IMG/VR virus record: IMGVR_UViG_3300036832_001633
Span: 1 to 37,618 of that record
From: a virus
DNA: 37,618 nt
Direction: 5' to 3' (one strand)
Shown here piece after piece: positions 1-7,262 of this stretch. Position 1 is the first letter of the stretch. Each line of letters starts with the position of its first letter. Both the position numbers and the translations under genes were made by a program. The notes under the pieces are model-generated. The model was not told the DNA's origin and ran no database searches. It saw only the letters and a list, made by a program, of their open reading frames with translations.

Positions 1-1910
1 CCGATATGGGCCGGGCCACTGAGCAGGCGATGGGAGCCCTCCTCATGCTCGGTGCCGTCCAGGCTGGAGTGCTTGGGCATGTCAGCCCGGCGCTCGTCGG
101 ATTGCTCGGGCCGCATGCGCTGACGGGGCAGGGGGATGATGGTGGCCATGGGAGCCATTTGCGGTGGGCCGGAGGCGTTGGAGGCTCCCACGTCACCGGG
201 GGCTTCACCCTCCTGCTCGGCCTCGTCGGCAGCGGCATAGTCCTCCGGGCCGGGGGCCAAGGCGGTGGGTGGTCCTCCGGCCGGGTCCATGGCCATGTTC
301 GGCAACGGCAGTTGCTCGGCCGCCGGTTGACCGGTTTCGGCGTCGAGGGCCACAGCCCGAAAGTCCTGCTCCAGGTCGTCGGGGATGGGCAGACCCTGAG
401 CGGCCAGAGCAGAGAAGGTGTCCCGGCGGGTCTCCTGGGTGGCCACCGCGATCTTGATTTGCTCGTCGCGGCTCTGCTCGATCTCGTCGTCCAGGTCGAT
501 CTCGATGTTGGTCATGCGGGTCTTCATGGAGATGGGCACCCCGGTGCTGCGTAGCTCTTCGAGCAGTTGCCGTCGCAGCGTGTCGTTCTTCATGTCCATG
601 GACTTCATGACCAGGTCCGGCACCAGCAGCTTGGGCTGCTCGATGATGCGCTTCTCACCGGTCTCCTCATCGACTTCGAGGACCTCTTCCATGACCGGGA
701 ACTTCTTGCCGCCCCGCACCTCGTAGTCCCAGTGCTGCTGGGCCTCGGCCACCACCAAGGCCCGATCCTTGAAGAACCTCTTTATCAGCCGCTGTGCCCC
801 ACCCAGTAGCTGGCTCATGATGTCCAGGTTCAGAGCGTCGGCGGCGTAGGTCTCGCCGTCGCCTGCACCCGAGAGCATGGTCTTGGAGATGCCGAAGACC
901 TGTAGCTGGCGTTCGGCCAGACGCTCGAAATCGCCGCTGAGGTCGGGCATGACCTCCCGGCCGAACACCGACTCCATGGTCAGAGCAAAGTGATGGGTCA
1001 GGACACGGAAGTCGGCGGCCAGGGCCTCGTCCAGGGCCTCCTCGAAGTCAGCCAGATCTCCGGCGGTGGGGATGAAGGGATAGCTGGTGCCCAGGTCGGT
1101 GGCCGAGGCTCCGATCTTGGCCAGGATGAGCGGGGTGTAGAGCCGGGAGGCGATGGCGTCCTGGGCCGCGTTCAGCATCTCCTCCTGGAAGATGGCCCGG
1201 AAGCCTCGCATCAGGATGGGGATGCCGCGGGGATGGAAGGTGTCGGCCTTGAACTTGATCTGCTTGAGCAGGATGTTGCTCACCGGCATGCGGGCGTCGT
1301 CAGCCAAGAAGGCCAATAGCTCGGGATAGGCATTGACCAGCTTCTTGTACTCCCACTCCGGCTGGCGCTCCTTGAGGATGGTGCGGAGGGTCTCGGGCAG
1401 GCGCATCTCGAAGCGGGGCTCTTTGATGAACGGGCTCTTAATGACATCCACGTCATCGGGGTTGATGAGTTCGTCGTCCTCCCAGATGCCCAGCGTGTCG
1501 TTCCACTGCCCCAATGGCCACGCTTCTCCTACCAACCAGCGCTCATGCAGGACATCGGTGAGATACTCGGGATAGTTCAGATCATCCAGGAAGTGCGTGC
1601 CATAGAAGTCAACAAGCTCGTTGTCCTTACAGTTCAACTCCATGCCTTGCATGGGGTATTTGCTGAAGATATCAATGGCTGATGCCAACAGTGGATGCGT
1701 CAGATAGAGCAACCGGCAATAATGCCGGATGACCACAAGCTCTTCTTCCTTCCAGATGTCATAGGGGAGATTCGCTTGCTTCCAGTAGAACATAGGATCC
1801 TGAGGACGCCCGGTAGCAAACGACAAAGCGCTGGATCCGGTACCACCCAGGAGATCGGCGGTGTGCTGGACTCCCGCCAGCTTGCGGTTGATGCGACGAT
1901 TCTTTCGCAT
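1..1910 (-). CDS. Phage portal protein (C-terminus beyond left edge)
   Basis: The portal forms the dodecameric DNA channel at the capsid vertex and docks the terminase. The open minus-strand frame covers about 636 residues and runs off the left edge without a stop. The N-terminal third has the usual portal pattern: a basic start (MRKNRRINRK), then a helical segment of the type LLYLTHPLLASAIDIFSKYP, then a tryptophan-rich clip-like part (WPLGQWND, GIWEDDEL). A stem-like segment with GAGDGETYAADALNLD and LIKRFF follows. The last ~130 visible residues are acidic, Pro/Gln/Met-rich and low in complexity. I chose the ATG at 1908-1910, with GAGG 8 nt upstream. The frame stays open to 2058 and a TTG at 1964 is an alternative. 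Codons near the 5' end are less GC-rich than in the rest. The family call rests on pattern and length, not on a search. Confidence 0.8.
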   Translation of the reverse strand, partial: MRKNRRINRKLAGVQHTADLLGGTGSSALSFATGRPQDPMFYWKQANLPYDIWKEEELVVIRHYCRLLYLTHPLLASAIDIFSKYPMQGMELNCKDNELVDFYGTHFLDDLNYPEYLTDVLHERWLVGEAWPLGQWNDTLGIWEDDELINPDDVDVIKSPFIKEPRFEMRLPETLRTILKERQPEWEYKKLVNAYPELLAFLADDARMPVSNILLKQIKFKADTFHPRGIPILMRGFRAIFQEEMLNAAQDAIASRLYTPLILAKIGASATDLGTSYPFIPTAGDLADFEEALDEALAADFRVLTHHFALTMESVFGREVMPDLSGDFERLAERQLQVFGISKTMLSGAGDGETYAADALNLDIMSQLLGGAQRLIKRFFKDRALVVAEAQQHWDYEVRGGKKFPVMEEVLEVDEETGEKRIIEQPKLLVPDLVMKSMDMKNDTLRRQLLEELRSTGVPISMKTRMTNIEIDLDDEIEQSRDEQIKIAVATQETRRDTFSALAAQGLPIPDDLEQDFRAVALDAETGQPAAEQLPLPNMAMDPAGGPPTALAPGPEDYAAADEAEQEGEAPGDVGASNASGPPQMAPMATIIPLPRQRMRPEQSDERRADMPKHSSLDGTEHEEGSHRLLSGPAHI

Positions 1911-2008
1911 CTCCTTGACCTCAGGCGTCTCCTCCCCTGGGCCTTCTGCGATGCCCCGGCGCAACGAAGCCGTAGCCAGCTTGGCCAGGACATCGGAGTC
2001 CCGTTCGC

Positions 2009-2380
2009 CTATGGAGTGTTCCCCGCTCGGGGTCCAGATGCTAGAGATGATGCCCCCTCAGATGCATAGATCTCCCATCCCTGTTTGGCCAGGGCGCGGA
2101 TGGCATTGCCGAATGAGCGCTGGACCTCCCAGGGAATGTCGCCTCTTCGCTCCTGCAAGAGACGTTGATATACCCAGAGATTGCTCCGGCACGTACCACA
2201 TAGCCAGGCAGTGTGAACCGCGGCATGAGAGTCCCAGGGGACCAGATTGGTCTCATGGACAATGAGCGGATTGGGCGAGTGGAACTTAGCACCTTCACAC
2301 TCATGTTCCGATGAGAAAACAGAGCCATTGTTCGGATAGATATTGACAATGGCCTGCTGTATGAGAGGGGGCACAGGCAT
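2009..2380 (-). CDS. Small Cys/His protein, unknown function
   Basis: A 123-aa protein in tight series with the gene upstream (3-nt gap). Cys and His residues occur at about residues 26-62 (HEC, then CGTC), spaced as in a small zinc knuckle or HNH-like treble clef. A tryptophan-rich helical tail follows. There is no complete HNH signature, so a nuclease role cannot be claimed. The order zinc protein then portal suggests a virion or head-assembly accessory role (inference). Base composition is clearly less GC-rich than in the flanking structural genes. Confidence 0.65.
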   Translation of the reverse strand: MPVPPLIQQAIVNIYPNNGSVFSSEHECEGAKFHSPNPLIVHETNLVPWDSHAAVHTAWLCGTCRSNLWVYQRLLQERRGDIPWEVQRSFGNAIRALAKQGWEIYASEGASSLASGPRAGNTP

Positions 2381-2383
2381 GCG

Positions 2384-3466
2384 TCATCCGTTCTTTACCA
2401 CCACACTGTGAAGGAGAGCGAGATGCGCCATGTACTGTCCTTCGGTCAGGAGACCGGCGGATGAAGAAAAGGCTGCAGTCTTGGAATCGTCTCTTAACTG
2501 GATGCGATGGCCATTCTTGAACTGTGCTGGTCGCGTCTGACGTTCATGCTCGACGGCCCGGTTGTAGGCATCACGTTGACGTGATTCGGTGGATTGCCAA
2601 TCACAGTCCTTACACAGAGCCGTCCAGGTCTTCTTGGCCGACTGATGCTCCCAGGGCACCGAGGAGCCGTTCTTGCCCTGGGCCTCCTCGTCCTCAGGGC
2701 TGCCCATCTCGGCCCCTTCAGGCGGCATCTCCTCCTCGTCGCCCATCTCCTGGTCTTCACCCATCTCTGGCGGCAGGCCGGTGTTGGGATCCACGCCACC
2801 CGGCATGCCGGGCACGTCGTAGGGCTGGCCGTCGATGGTCTGGGGCATGCCCGCGAACTCGGGCTGGACCTGCACCGTGAAGTGGGTGTTGCAGAACCCG
2901 CACTCTATCGTTCCATCCGACCTTCCAATGACGTTACCGCCGCCGCAGAAAGGACAATGATACACAGTTTGACCATCACCAGAATCATGAGCCAAATACT
3001 GCATAGCATGATATCGAATACGATCCTGAGCATGCGCTACTCGGGCTTCCTTCTGATAGTACTCAGGATGATCCTGGGCGTGCTGTAAATGCTGAGCAAA
3101 CTTGTCCTTCACGTTCTGCACCTTCTTACTGGGCATCACATAGGTCCCAAGCTCAGCCCACATTCCACAGGAGCATTGACCCCGAGCATCCCTGCCCCGC
3201 CCCATCCATTGCAACTTGTGCTTGCCATTCCAGTTGGGATCGACAGACGCCACCTTGTGAGGATCGGACTCTTTGGAGTTCCTGGTGCTTTCCGGGCCGT
3301 CCCCATGACCTTGGCCCTGCACGCCCTTGTCAGAGATGGATAGCAGATGATGGTTCCCACCCTTGGGGCAATGACTCTGCCGTTGCACGTTCTTCTTGCA
3401 CTTGGTGCAATACATCGGGGTATCACCGGTAGGATCCCGATTGGTAGCGGATTCGCCTTCACTCAT
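2384..3466 (-). CDS. Multi-zinc-ribbon protein in the head operon
   Basis: A 360-aa protein built of several Cys-pair modules. There is CTKC near residue 20, a CSCGMW knuckle near 98, and a full zinc ribbon (CPFC ... CGFC) at about 171-192. After a Gly/Pro/Met/Glu-rich acidic linker (about 205-265) there is a CKDC pair with a following His near 285-305. Many His residues suggest further metal binding. The start ATG overlaps the stop of the upstream gene by 4 nt (ATGA), so translation is coupled. Its place between the two giant modular proteins and the portal suggests a head-associated or DNA-binding structural protein; no specific function is known to me. Confidence 0.75.
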   Translation of the reverse strand: MSEGESATNRDPTGDTPMYCTKCKKNVQRQSHCPKGGNHHLLSISDKGVQGQGHGDGPESTRNSKESDPHKVASVDPNWNGKHKLQWMGRGRDARGQCSCGMWAELGTYVMPSKKVQNVKDKFAQHLQHAQDHPEYYQKEARVAHAQDRIRYHAMQYLAHDSGDGQTVYHCPFCGGGNVIGRSDGTIECGFCNTHFTVQVQPEFAGMPQTIDGQPYDVPGMPGGVDPNTGLPPEMGEDQEMGDEEEMPPEGAEMGSPEDEEAQGKNGSSVPWEHQSAKKTWTALCKDCDWQSTESRQRDAYNRAVEHERQTRPAQFKNGHRIQLRDDSKTAAFSSSAGLLTEGQYMAHLALLHSVVVKNG

Positions 3467-3954
3467 CCGATGACCTCGTCAATGGCCGACATGGCCAAGG
3501 ACTGGATGAAGTTCTCACCTTCCTCATCATCAAGCTCGGCCAGTACCCGGATCATGACGGGATCGCGGCGCACGGTGGCGATCACCTGCTGCACGGCCTG
3601 CTCGGCCACCTCGAAGAAGTCCGGTAGCTCTCCCCGGTTGGCCAGGGCGGTGATGAGTCCCTTCTCCCCCTGACGGTCATAGACGCTCCGCACCGCCGTG
3701 GTGACCAGGGTGGGCTCGTCCAGGGAGCCGTCCAGGAGGGAGTCATCGATGGCGTGACGCGGCGCAGCCAGGACGGTGAGGTCTCCCTGATCCACCAGGA
3801 TCACCTGACCCACCTTGCCGCCGGTCCTCATGATGACGTGGCACATACGACCGCTGGATTGCAGGACCTTGCCCTCGTCTCCGATATCGACATCGTGATG
3901 AGGGAGACCGGCGTAGGCGACCCGTGCGCCTTCGGGTACGGAGGTCTTTTGCAT
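3463..3954 (-). CDS. Small protein with SH3-like N-terminus, helical C-terminus
   Basis: A 163-aa protein. Residues about 8-60 alternate short beta strands and glycines (DIGDEGKVLQSSGRMCHVIM, then GQVILVDQGDL), as in small SH3/KOW-like barrels. The rest is predominantly helical and acidic. It begins directly after the stop of the 937-aa protein and overlaps the next gene by 4 nt, so it belongs to the same operon. A head or connector accessory role is inferred from position only. Confidence 0.7.
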   Translation of the reverse strand: MQKTSVPEGARVAYAGLPHHDVDIGDEGKVLQSSGRMCHVIMRTGGKVGQVILVDQGDLTVLAAPRHAIDDSLLDGSLDEPTLVTTAVRSVYDRQGEKGLITALANRGELPDFFEVAEQAVQQVIATVRRDPVMIRVLAELDDEEGENFIQSLAMSAIDEVIG

Positions 3955-6768
3955 TTACCGAATGCCTGGGTTTCGCATGTCGAACTGACCCGGTCGGATG
4001 GTGGTTGGACCTGTCAATGGATCCCAGCCTGGAGAGCCGGTACCGCCGACGTAGCCACAGTTGTGACAATGCCCGCTGCGACCGTCGAAGGCATTGGCCT
4101 CACATTGCGGACAGACCGAGTAGCTGCCCGGCGTGTCCTCATCGCCAAAAGGGAAGTCGAACCCTCCGTAAGCCTGGCGGACCAGGTGGGGATAGCGCTC
4201 GATGGTCCGCGAGGCCAGGTGCAGGGCCTGGTCCTCGGACATCTCCGGGTTGTCGTTGAGGATGGACTCGGCCACCAGGACCTGCGCCCGGCTGGCCATC
4301 ATGGGCAGGCTGGTCATCATCTGGCCGCCCATGGGGGCTGCACCCATTGGCGATGTGCCCATCGGCATACCCACGGGCATCCCCACCGGCATCTGTGGCG
4401 ACGGCTGGTTGGGGGCGTTGGGGTTGCTGGAGGGCTTGGTGCGGGGCTTGGAGGAGGCCGCCGTGGCCGAGCCCGGCACGGTCTGACCGGCGATCTCGTC
4501 CGGTGGCTGAGTGGAGGGATCCATGGCCCCACCGGCCCCGGCCGCCCCACCACCCCCACCCATAGGGTTGGTGTCGGTCATGGCCGCGTTGACATCCTGG
4601 GCCGGGGAGAAGGGGTTGGCCACCGAGGCGGGGTCCATGGGGTTGGACATGCCCGCCATGCCGCCCTGGGCGGTGCGACCCATGAGCCGGTCCCACAGCC
4701 GTCCCATCCGGCTCTGCCGGGAGCCCTCGACCTGGTGCTTGATGCTCCCGCAGTACGCCTCGGGATTGTCCTTGTCCTGGTTCTTTCTTACGCAGTCATG
4801 GAAGTCCTTGTACCCGGCGAAAGGGGCTCCCTTTTGGAGGGAAGCCTCCTTTCCATCGTCTTCACCGACTTTGGGCTCGCCCAGTTCATCGGCCTTACGA
4901 TTGATGTAGTTGACGACCTTGTCATGGGGCTCATTGGTGCGGCCGATGTCATGCTTGGCCTTGGCCAAATCACTGGCGTTCTCGATGGGGAACTTGTCGG
5001 TGCCGGGCAGGGTGTCACCGGCCTTCTCGGCCCGATCCCGCTTGGCCTCGGGCACCCCATTGGCGGTGTGCCGACTGGCCGTGGTGCTGGTGCCCCAACC
5101 ATCGATGGGATAGCCGTGCTGCCGGGCCAGTTCCTGGGCCTGCCGCCAGCCATTGTGCAAAGCCTGCACCGTCTCCAGCGAGTCGCCTTCGTAGTGACCC
5201 TTGCCGCCGCAGCCCCAGCACTTGGTGTCACCCGGCTGACGATGAGGAGCATTGTCACCGGGATCGGCCTGGCCGGAGCCATCGCAGGTCTGACAGATCT
5301 TGTGGCCCTCACCCCGAGGCCCGGCCCAGGTAGCTGGCTCGGCCAGACCATGGAATGCGCCCTTGTTCTGGGTGACGGCCATGGGCCACGCCTTGTGCAT
5401 GTAGCCGGTGATGCCCTCCTCGGGGATGTGGAAGACATCGCCGTTCTTGATCTCGTCGTCGGTCTGGCTGCGGTCGTAGGCGTGCCCGGAGTCATCGAAG
5501 GTGTGGACGCGGGCGGCCCAGCGCGGCCAGTGACGACGCTCGTCAATGAGGGCCAGGCGCTCGTTGACCCGGCCCAGGGCGGCGTTGATGACCAGGTCGG
5601 TCTCGGGCTCGGAAAGCTCGAAACCACGGGCACGCATGAGCATGGCCTTGGCCACGGCGTGGTGCTGGGCCTCGATGGGCATCTGATCGACCAGGGAGCG
5701 GGCGGCCTGGACGGCCCGGTGCTGCAGGGCGGTCAGGCGCAGGCTGGCCTTCTTGCCCTCCTCCTGGACCGCCTTAGGGGTGTGGCCGTGGCGCTTCTCG
5801 GCCTCCTCGGTGGCTCCGGGCACATGGACGTACAGGGCCGACTGCTGGGCGCGGGCCTGCTCCTTGGTATCGAAGGTGCCCTTGATCTCACCGTTGCGAT
5901 TGACGACCTTGAACTTGCCGCCTTCCTCCCGGACATAATACGGGGCATGCTCTCCACCGCCGGGCGCGGTATGCAAGACGGCTGAATGCCATCCTTCCCA
6001 AGGATGGGTGTGATCGACGGTGGGGTTGTACTCATGTTCCTGGCTGTGGGCACCGGGGAGCATGCGATCAATCTCACGATCTTCATCCCCGAATATCCCG
6101 AAGTCTCGATGGCCCCAGCCATGAGCATTCATCAGATGCTCGCGCACGTCTGTAGGATCCGCGGTGACATCCACCGGCTCACCAGCCACCCGTATGAGCG
6201 CCCCGAAGGCGTCCAGGCGGTAGGCACCCGGAGCCAGCCCGGCCTCGATATCCAGGGCGCTGGCGTGCAGGAGCGGGGTCTCGCCGGGATTGGCTCCCGG
6301 CCCGGCCACATTGGGGCCGGAGGAGTCATCGGACACCCCCAGGCCGTTGCCCATGTTGACCCGGCTCTGCTGGTCAGTCCCTTCCCAGGCCGCGATCTCG
6401 TTCTCCAGTTGGGGAGCCTCGTTGGGTAGGGGCTCGGCCGGGAAGCCGAAGCCCATCTGCTCGGCGTAGGCCGGGGCGTTCTCCACCACAGCCTGCTTGG
6501 CCGCCACATGGGTGTCCCAGTCCTCGGTGAAGCTGTCCAGCACCCGGCTGGCCAACACCGCGGTCTCGGCCGGGGAGGCGGCGATGCCCGCCACCGAGGT
6601 GGTGACCCCCTCGGAGATCAGGGCCTTGGCGTGGTCCAGGCCCTCCCTGGTGGTGACCGAGGCCAGCACCGGCCAGTAGTTGGCGCAGGCCACGCGGGCC
6701 AGGGCCAGCTTGTGATCGGAGGCGTCGCGCTCGGCCTCCTCACCGGCCATCATCCACAGGTCAGTCAT
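3955..6768 (-). CDS. 937-aa modular structural/morphogenesis protein
   Basis: A very large mosaic protein. Visible modules in order are as follows. A helical N-terminus covers about 1-110. A strand-rich insert contains the motif FKVVNRNGEIKGTFDTKEQA near 280-310, a short module I know from many actinophage head proteins. A helical segment follows, then a DDSGHAYDRSQTDDEI...GDVFHIPEEG module near 430-470. A DnaJ-type pair (CQTCDGSG, CWGCGGKG) lies at about 494-521. A KFPIENASDLAKAKHDIG module resembling DUF6582 lies near 591-632, and an FHDCVRKNQDKDNPEAYCGS motif near 656-674. A long Gly/Pro/Met linker precedes a C-terminal zinc ribbon (CPQC ... CHNC, about 883-906). Capsid-associated or scaffold/protease-region proteins of actinophages carry some of these modules; the combination looks unusual. 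The exact role is unknown. Confidence 0.75.
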   Translation of the reverse strand: MTDLWMMAGEEAERDASDHKLALARVACANYWPVLASVTTREGLDHAKALISEGVTTSVAGIAASPAETAVLASRVLDSFTEDWDTHVAAKQAVVENAPAYAEQMGFGFPAEPLPNEAPQLENEIAAWEGTDQQSRVNMGNGLGVSDDSSGPNVAGPGANPGETPLLHASALDIEAGLAPGAYRLDAFGALIRVAGEPVDVTADPTDVREHLMNAHGWGHRDFGIFGDEDREIDRMLPGAHSQEHEYNPTVDHTHPWEGWHSAVLHTAPGGGEHAPYYVREEGGKFKVVNRNGEIKGTFDTKEQARAQQSALYVHVPGATEEAEKRHGHTPKAVQEEGKKASLRLTALQHRAVQAARSLVDQMPIEAQHHAVAKAMLMRARGFELSEPETDLVINAALGRVNERLALIDERRHWPRWAARVHTFDDSGHAYDRSQTDDEIKNGDVFHIPEEGITGYMHKAWPMAVTQNKGAFHGLAEPATWAGPRGEGHKICQTCDGSGQADPGDNAPHRQPGDTKCWGCGGKGHYEGDSLETVQALHNGWRQAQELARQHGYPIDGWGTSTTASRHTANGVPEAKRDRAEKAGDTLPGTDKFPIENASDLAKAKHDIGRTNEPHDKVVNYINRKADELGEPKVGEDDGKEASLQKGAPFAGYKDFHDCVRKNQDKDNPEAYCGSIKHQVEGSRQSRMGRLWDRLMGRTAQGGMAGMSNPMDPASVANPFSPAQDVNAAMTDTNPMGGGGGAAGAGGAMDPSTQPPDEIAGQTVPGSATAASSKPRTKPSSNPNAPNQPSPQMPVGMPVGMPMGTSPMGAAPMGGQMMTSLPMMASRAQVLVAESILNDNPEMSEDQALHLASRTIERYPHLVRQAYGGFDFPFGDEDTPGSYSVCPQCEANAFDGRSGHCHNCGYVGGTGSPGWDPLTGPTTIRPGQFDMRNPGIR

Positions 6769-6794
6769 CGGACACCTCTCTGATACCGTTTGAA

Positions 6795-7262
6795 GTGGTG
6801 TTGTATCCGCCTCCGCTGGAGAGGTATCTCTCCGGGATCGATCGTTCGAATCCCGATGGATGCTGGCCTTGGACCAGAAGTGGGACTCGCGATGGCTATG
6901 GGACCTTCACCGTGGATGGGAAAACCGTAAGAGTCCACCGCTGGGGATACGAGAACCTGATCGGTCCCATCCCCAATGGACTCTCTGTCTTGCATCGCTG
7001 TGACAACCCGCCTTGTCAACGACCCGATCATTGGTTCCTCGGTACCCAGCGAGAGAATATCGCTGATCGCACTGTCAAGGGCCGTTCTTGGAGACCAGCC
7101 GGAGAGCGCCATGGGTTCTCCAAGCTCACTGCCGAGGATGTGCTTCTCATACGCCAGTTGCATGCTGAGGGTGTCAGCTATCGATTGCTGGTAGCACGAT
7201 TCGATGTCCACAAATGCCACATCTCTCGTATCATCAACCGTCAAGCCTGGACTCATATCTGA
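6795..7262 (+). CDS. Free-standing HNH homing endonuclease
   Basis: A 155-aa HNH endonuclease with GCWPW near residues 22-26, a GYGTF strand, HRWGYE, and the HNH core HRCDNPPCQRPDHWFLGT at about 68-85, followed by an N-rich continuation. The C-terminal third (LTAEDVLLIRQLHAEGVSY, then a second helix pair) is a helix-turn-helix DNA-binding part. Such proteins nick or cut DNA and usually spread by homing. The start is GTG. It is the only plus-strand gene in a minus-strand structural operon. It fills the gap between two giant genes almost exactly, and its last 10 nt overlap the end of the 948-aa gene. Confidence 0.9.
   Translation: MVLYPPPLERYLSGIDRSNPDGCWPWTRSGTRDGYGTFTVDGKTVRVHRWGYENLIGPIPNGLSVLHRCDNPPCQRPDHWFLGTQRENIADRTVKGRSWRPAGERHGFSKLTAEDVLLIRQLHAEGVSYRLLVARFDVHKCHISRIINRQAWTHI

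Noticed and set aside
3754-5985. A 743-codon open frame on the plus strand
   Set aside because: It is the complement of the 937-aa gene, rich in Gly, His and Val as expected of a shadow frame in GC-rich DNA, with no motif.
6784-6804. Similarity between ACCGTTTGAAGTGGTGTT near 6785 and ACCGTTTCAAGTGGTCTT near 19171
   Set aside because: A 17-of-20 match is expected several times by chance in a window of this size; no shared context.
6765-7256. A 163-codon minus-strand frame opposite the HNH gene
   Set aside because: The plus-strand frame has a complete HNH core and HTH; the minus frame has no recognisable feature, although it would be collinear with the operon.
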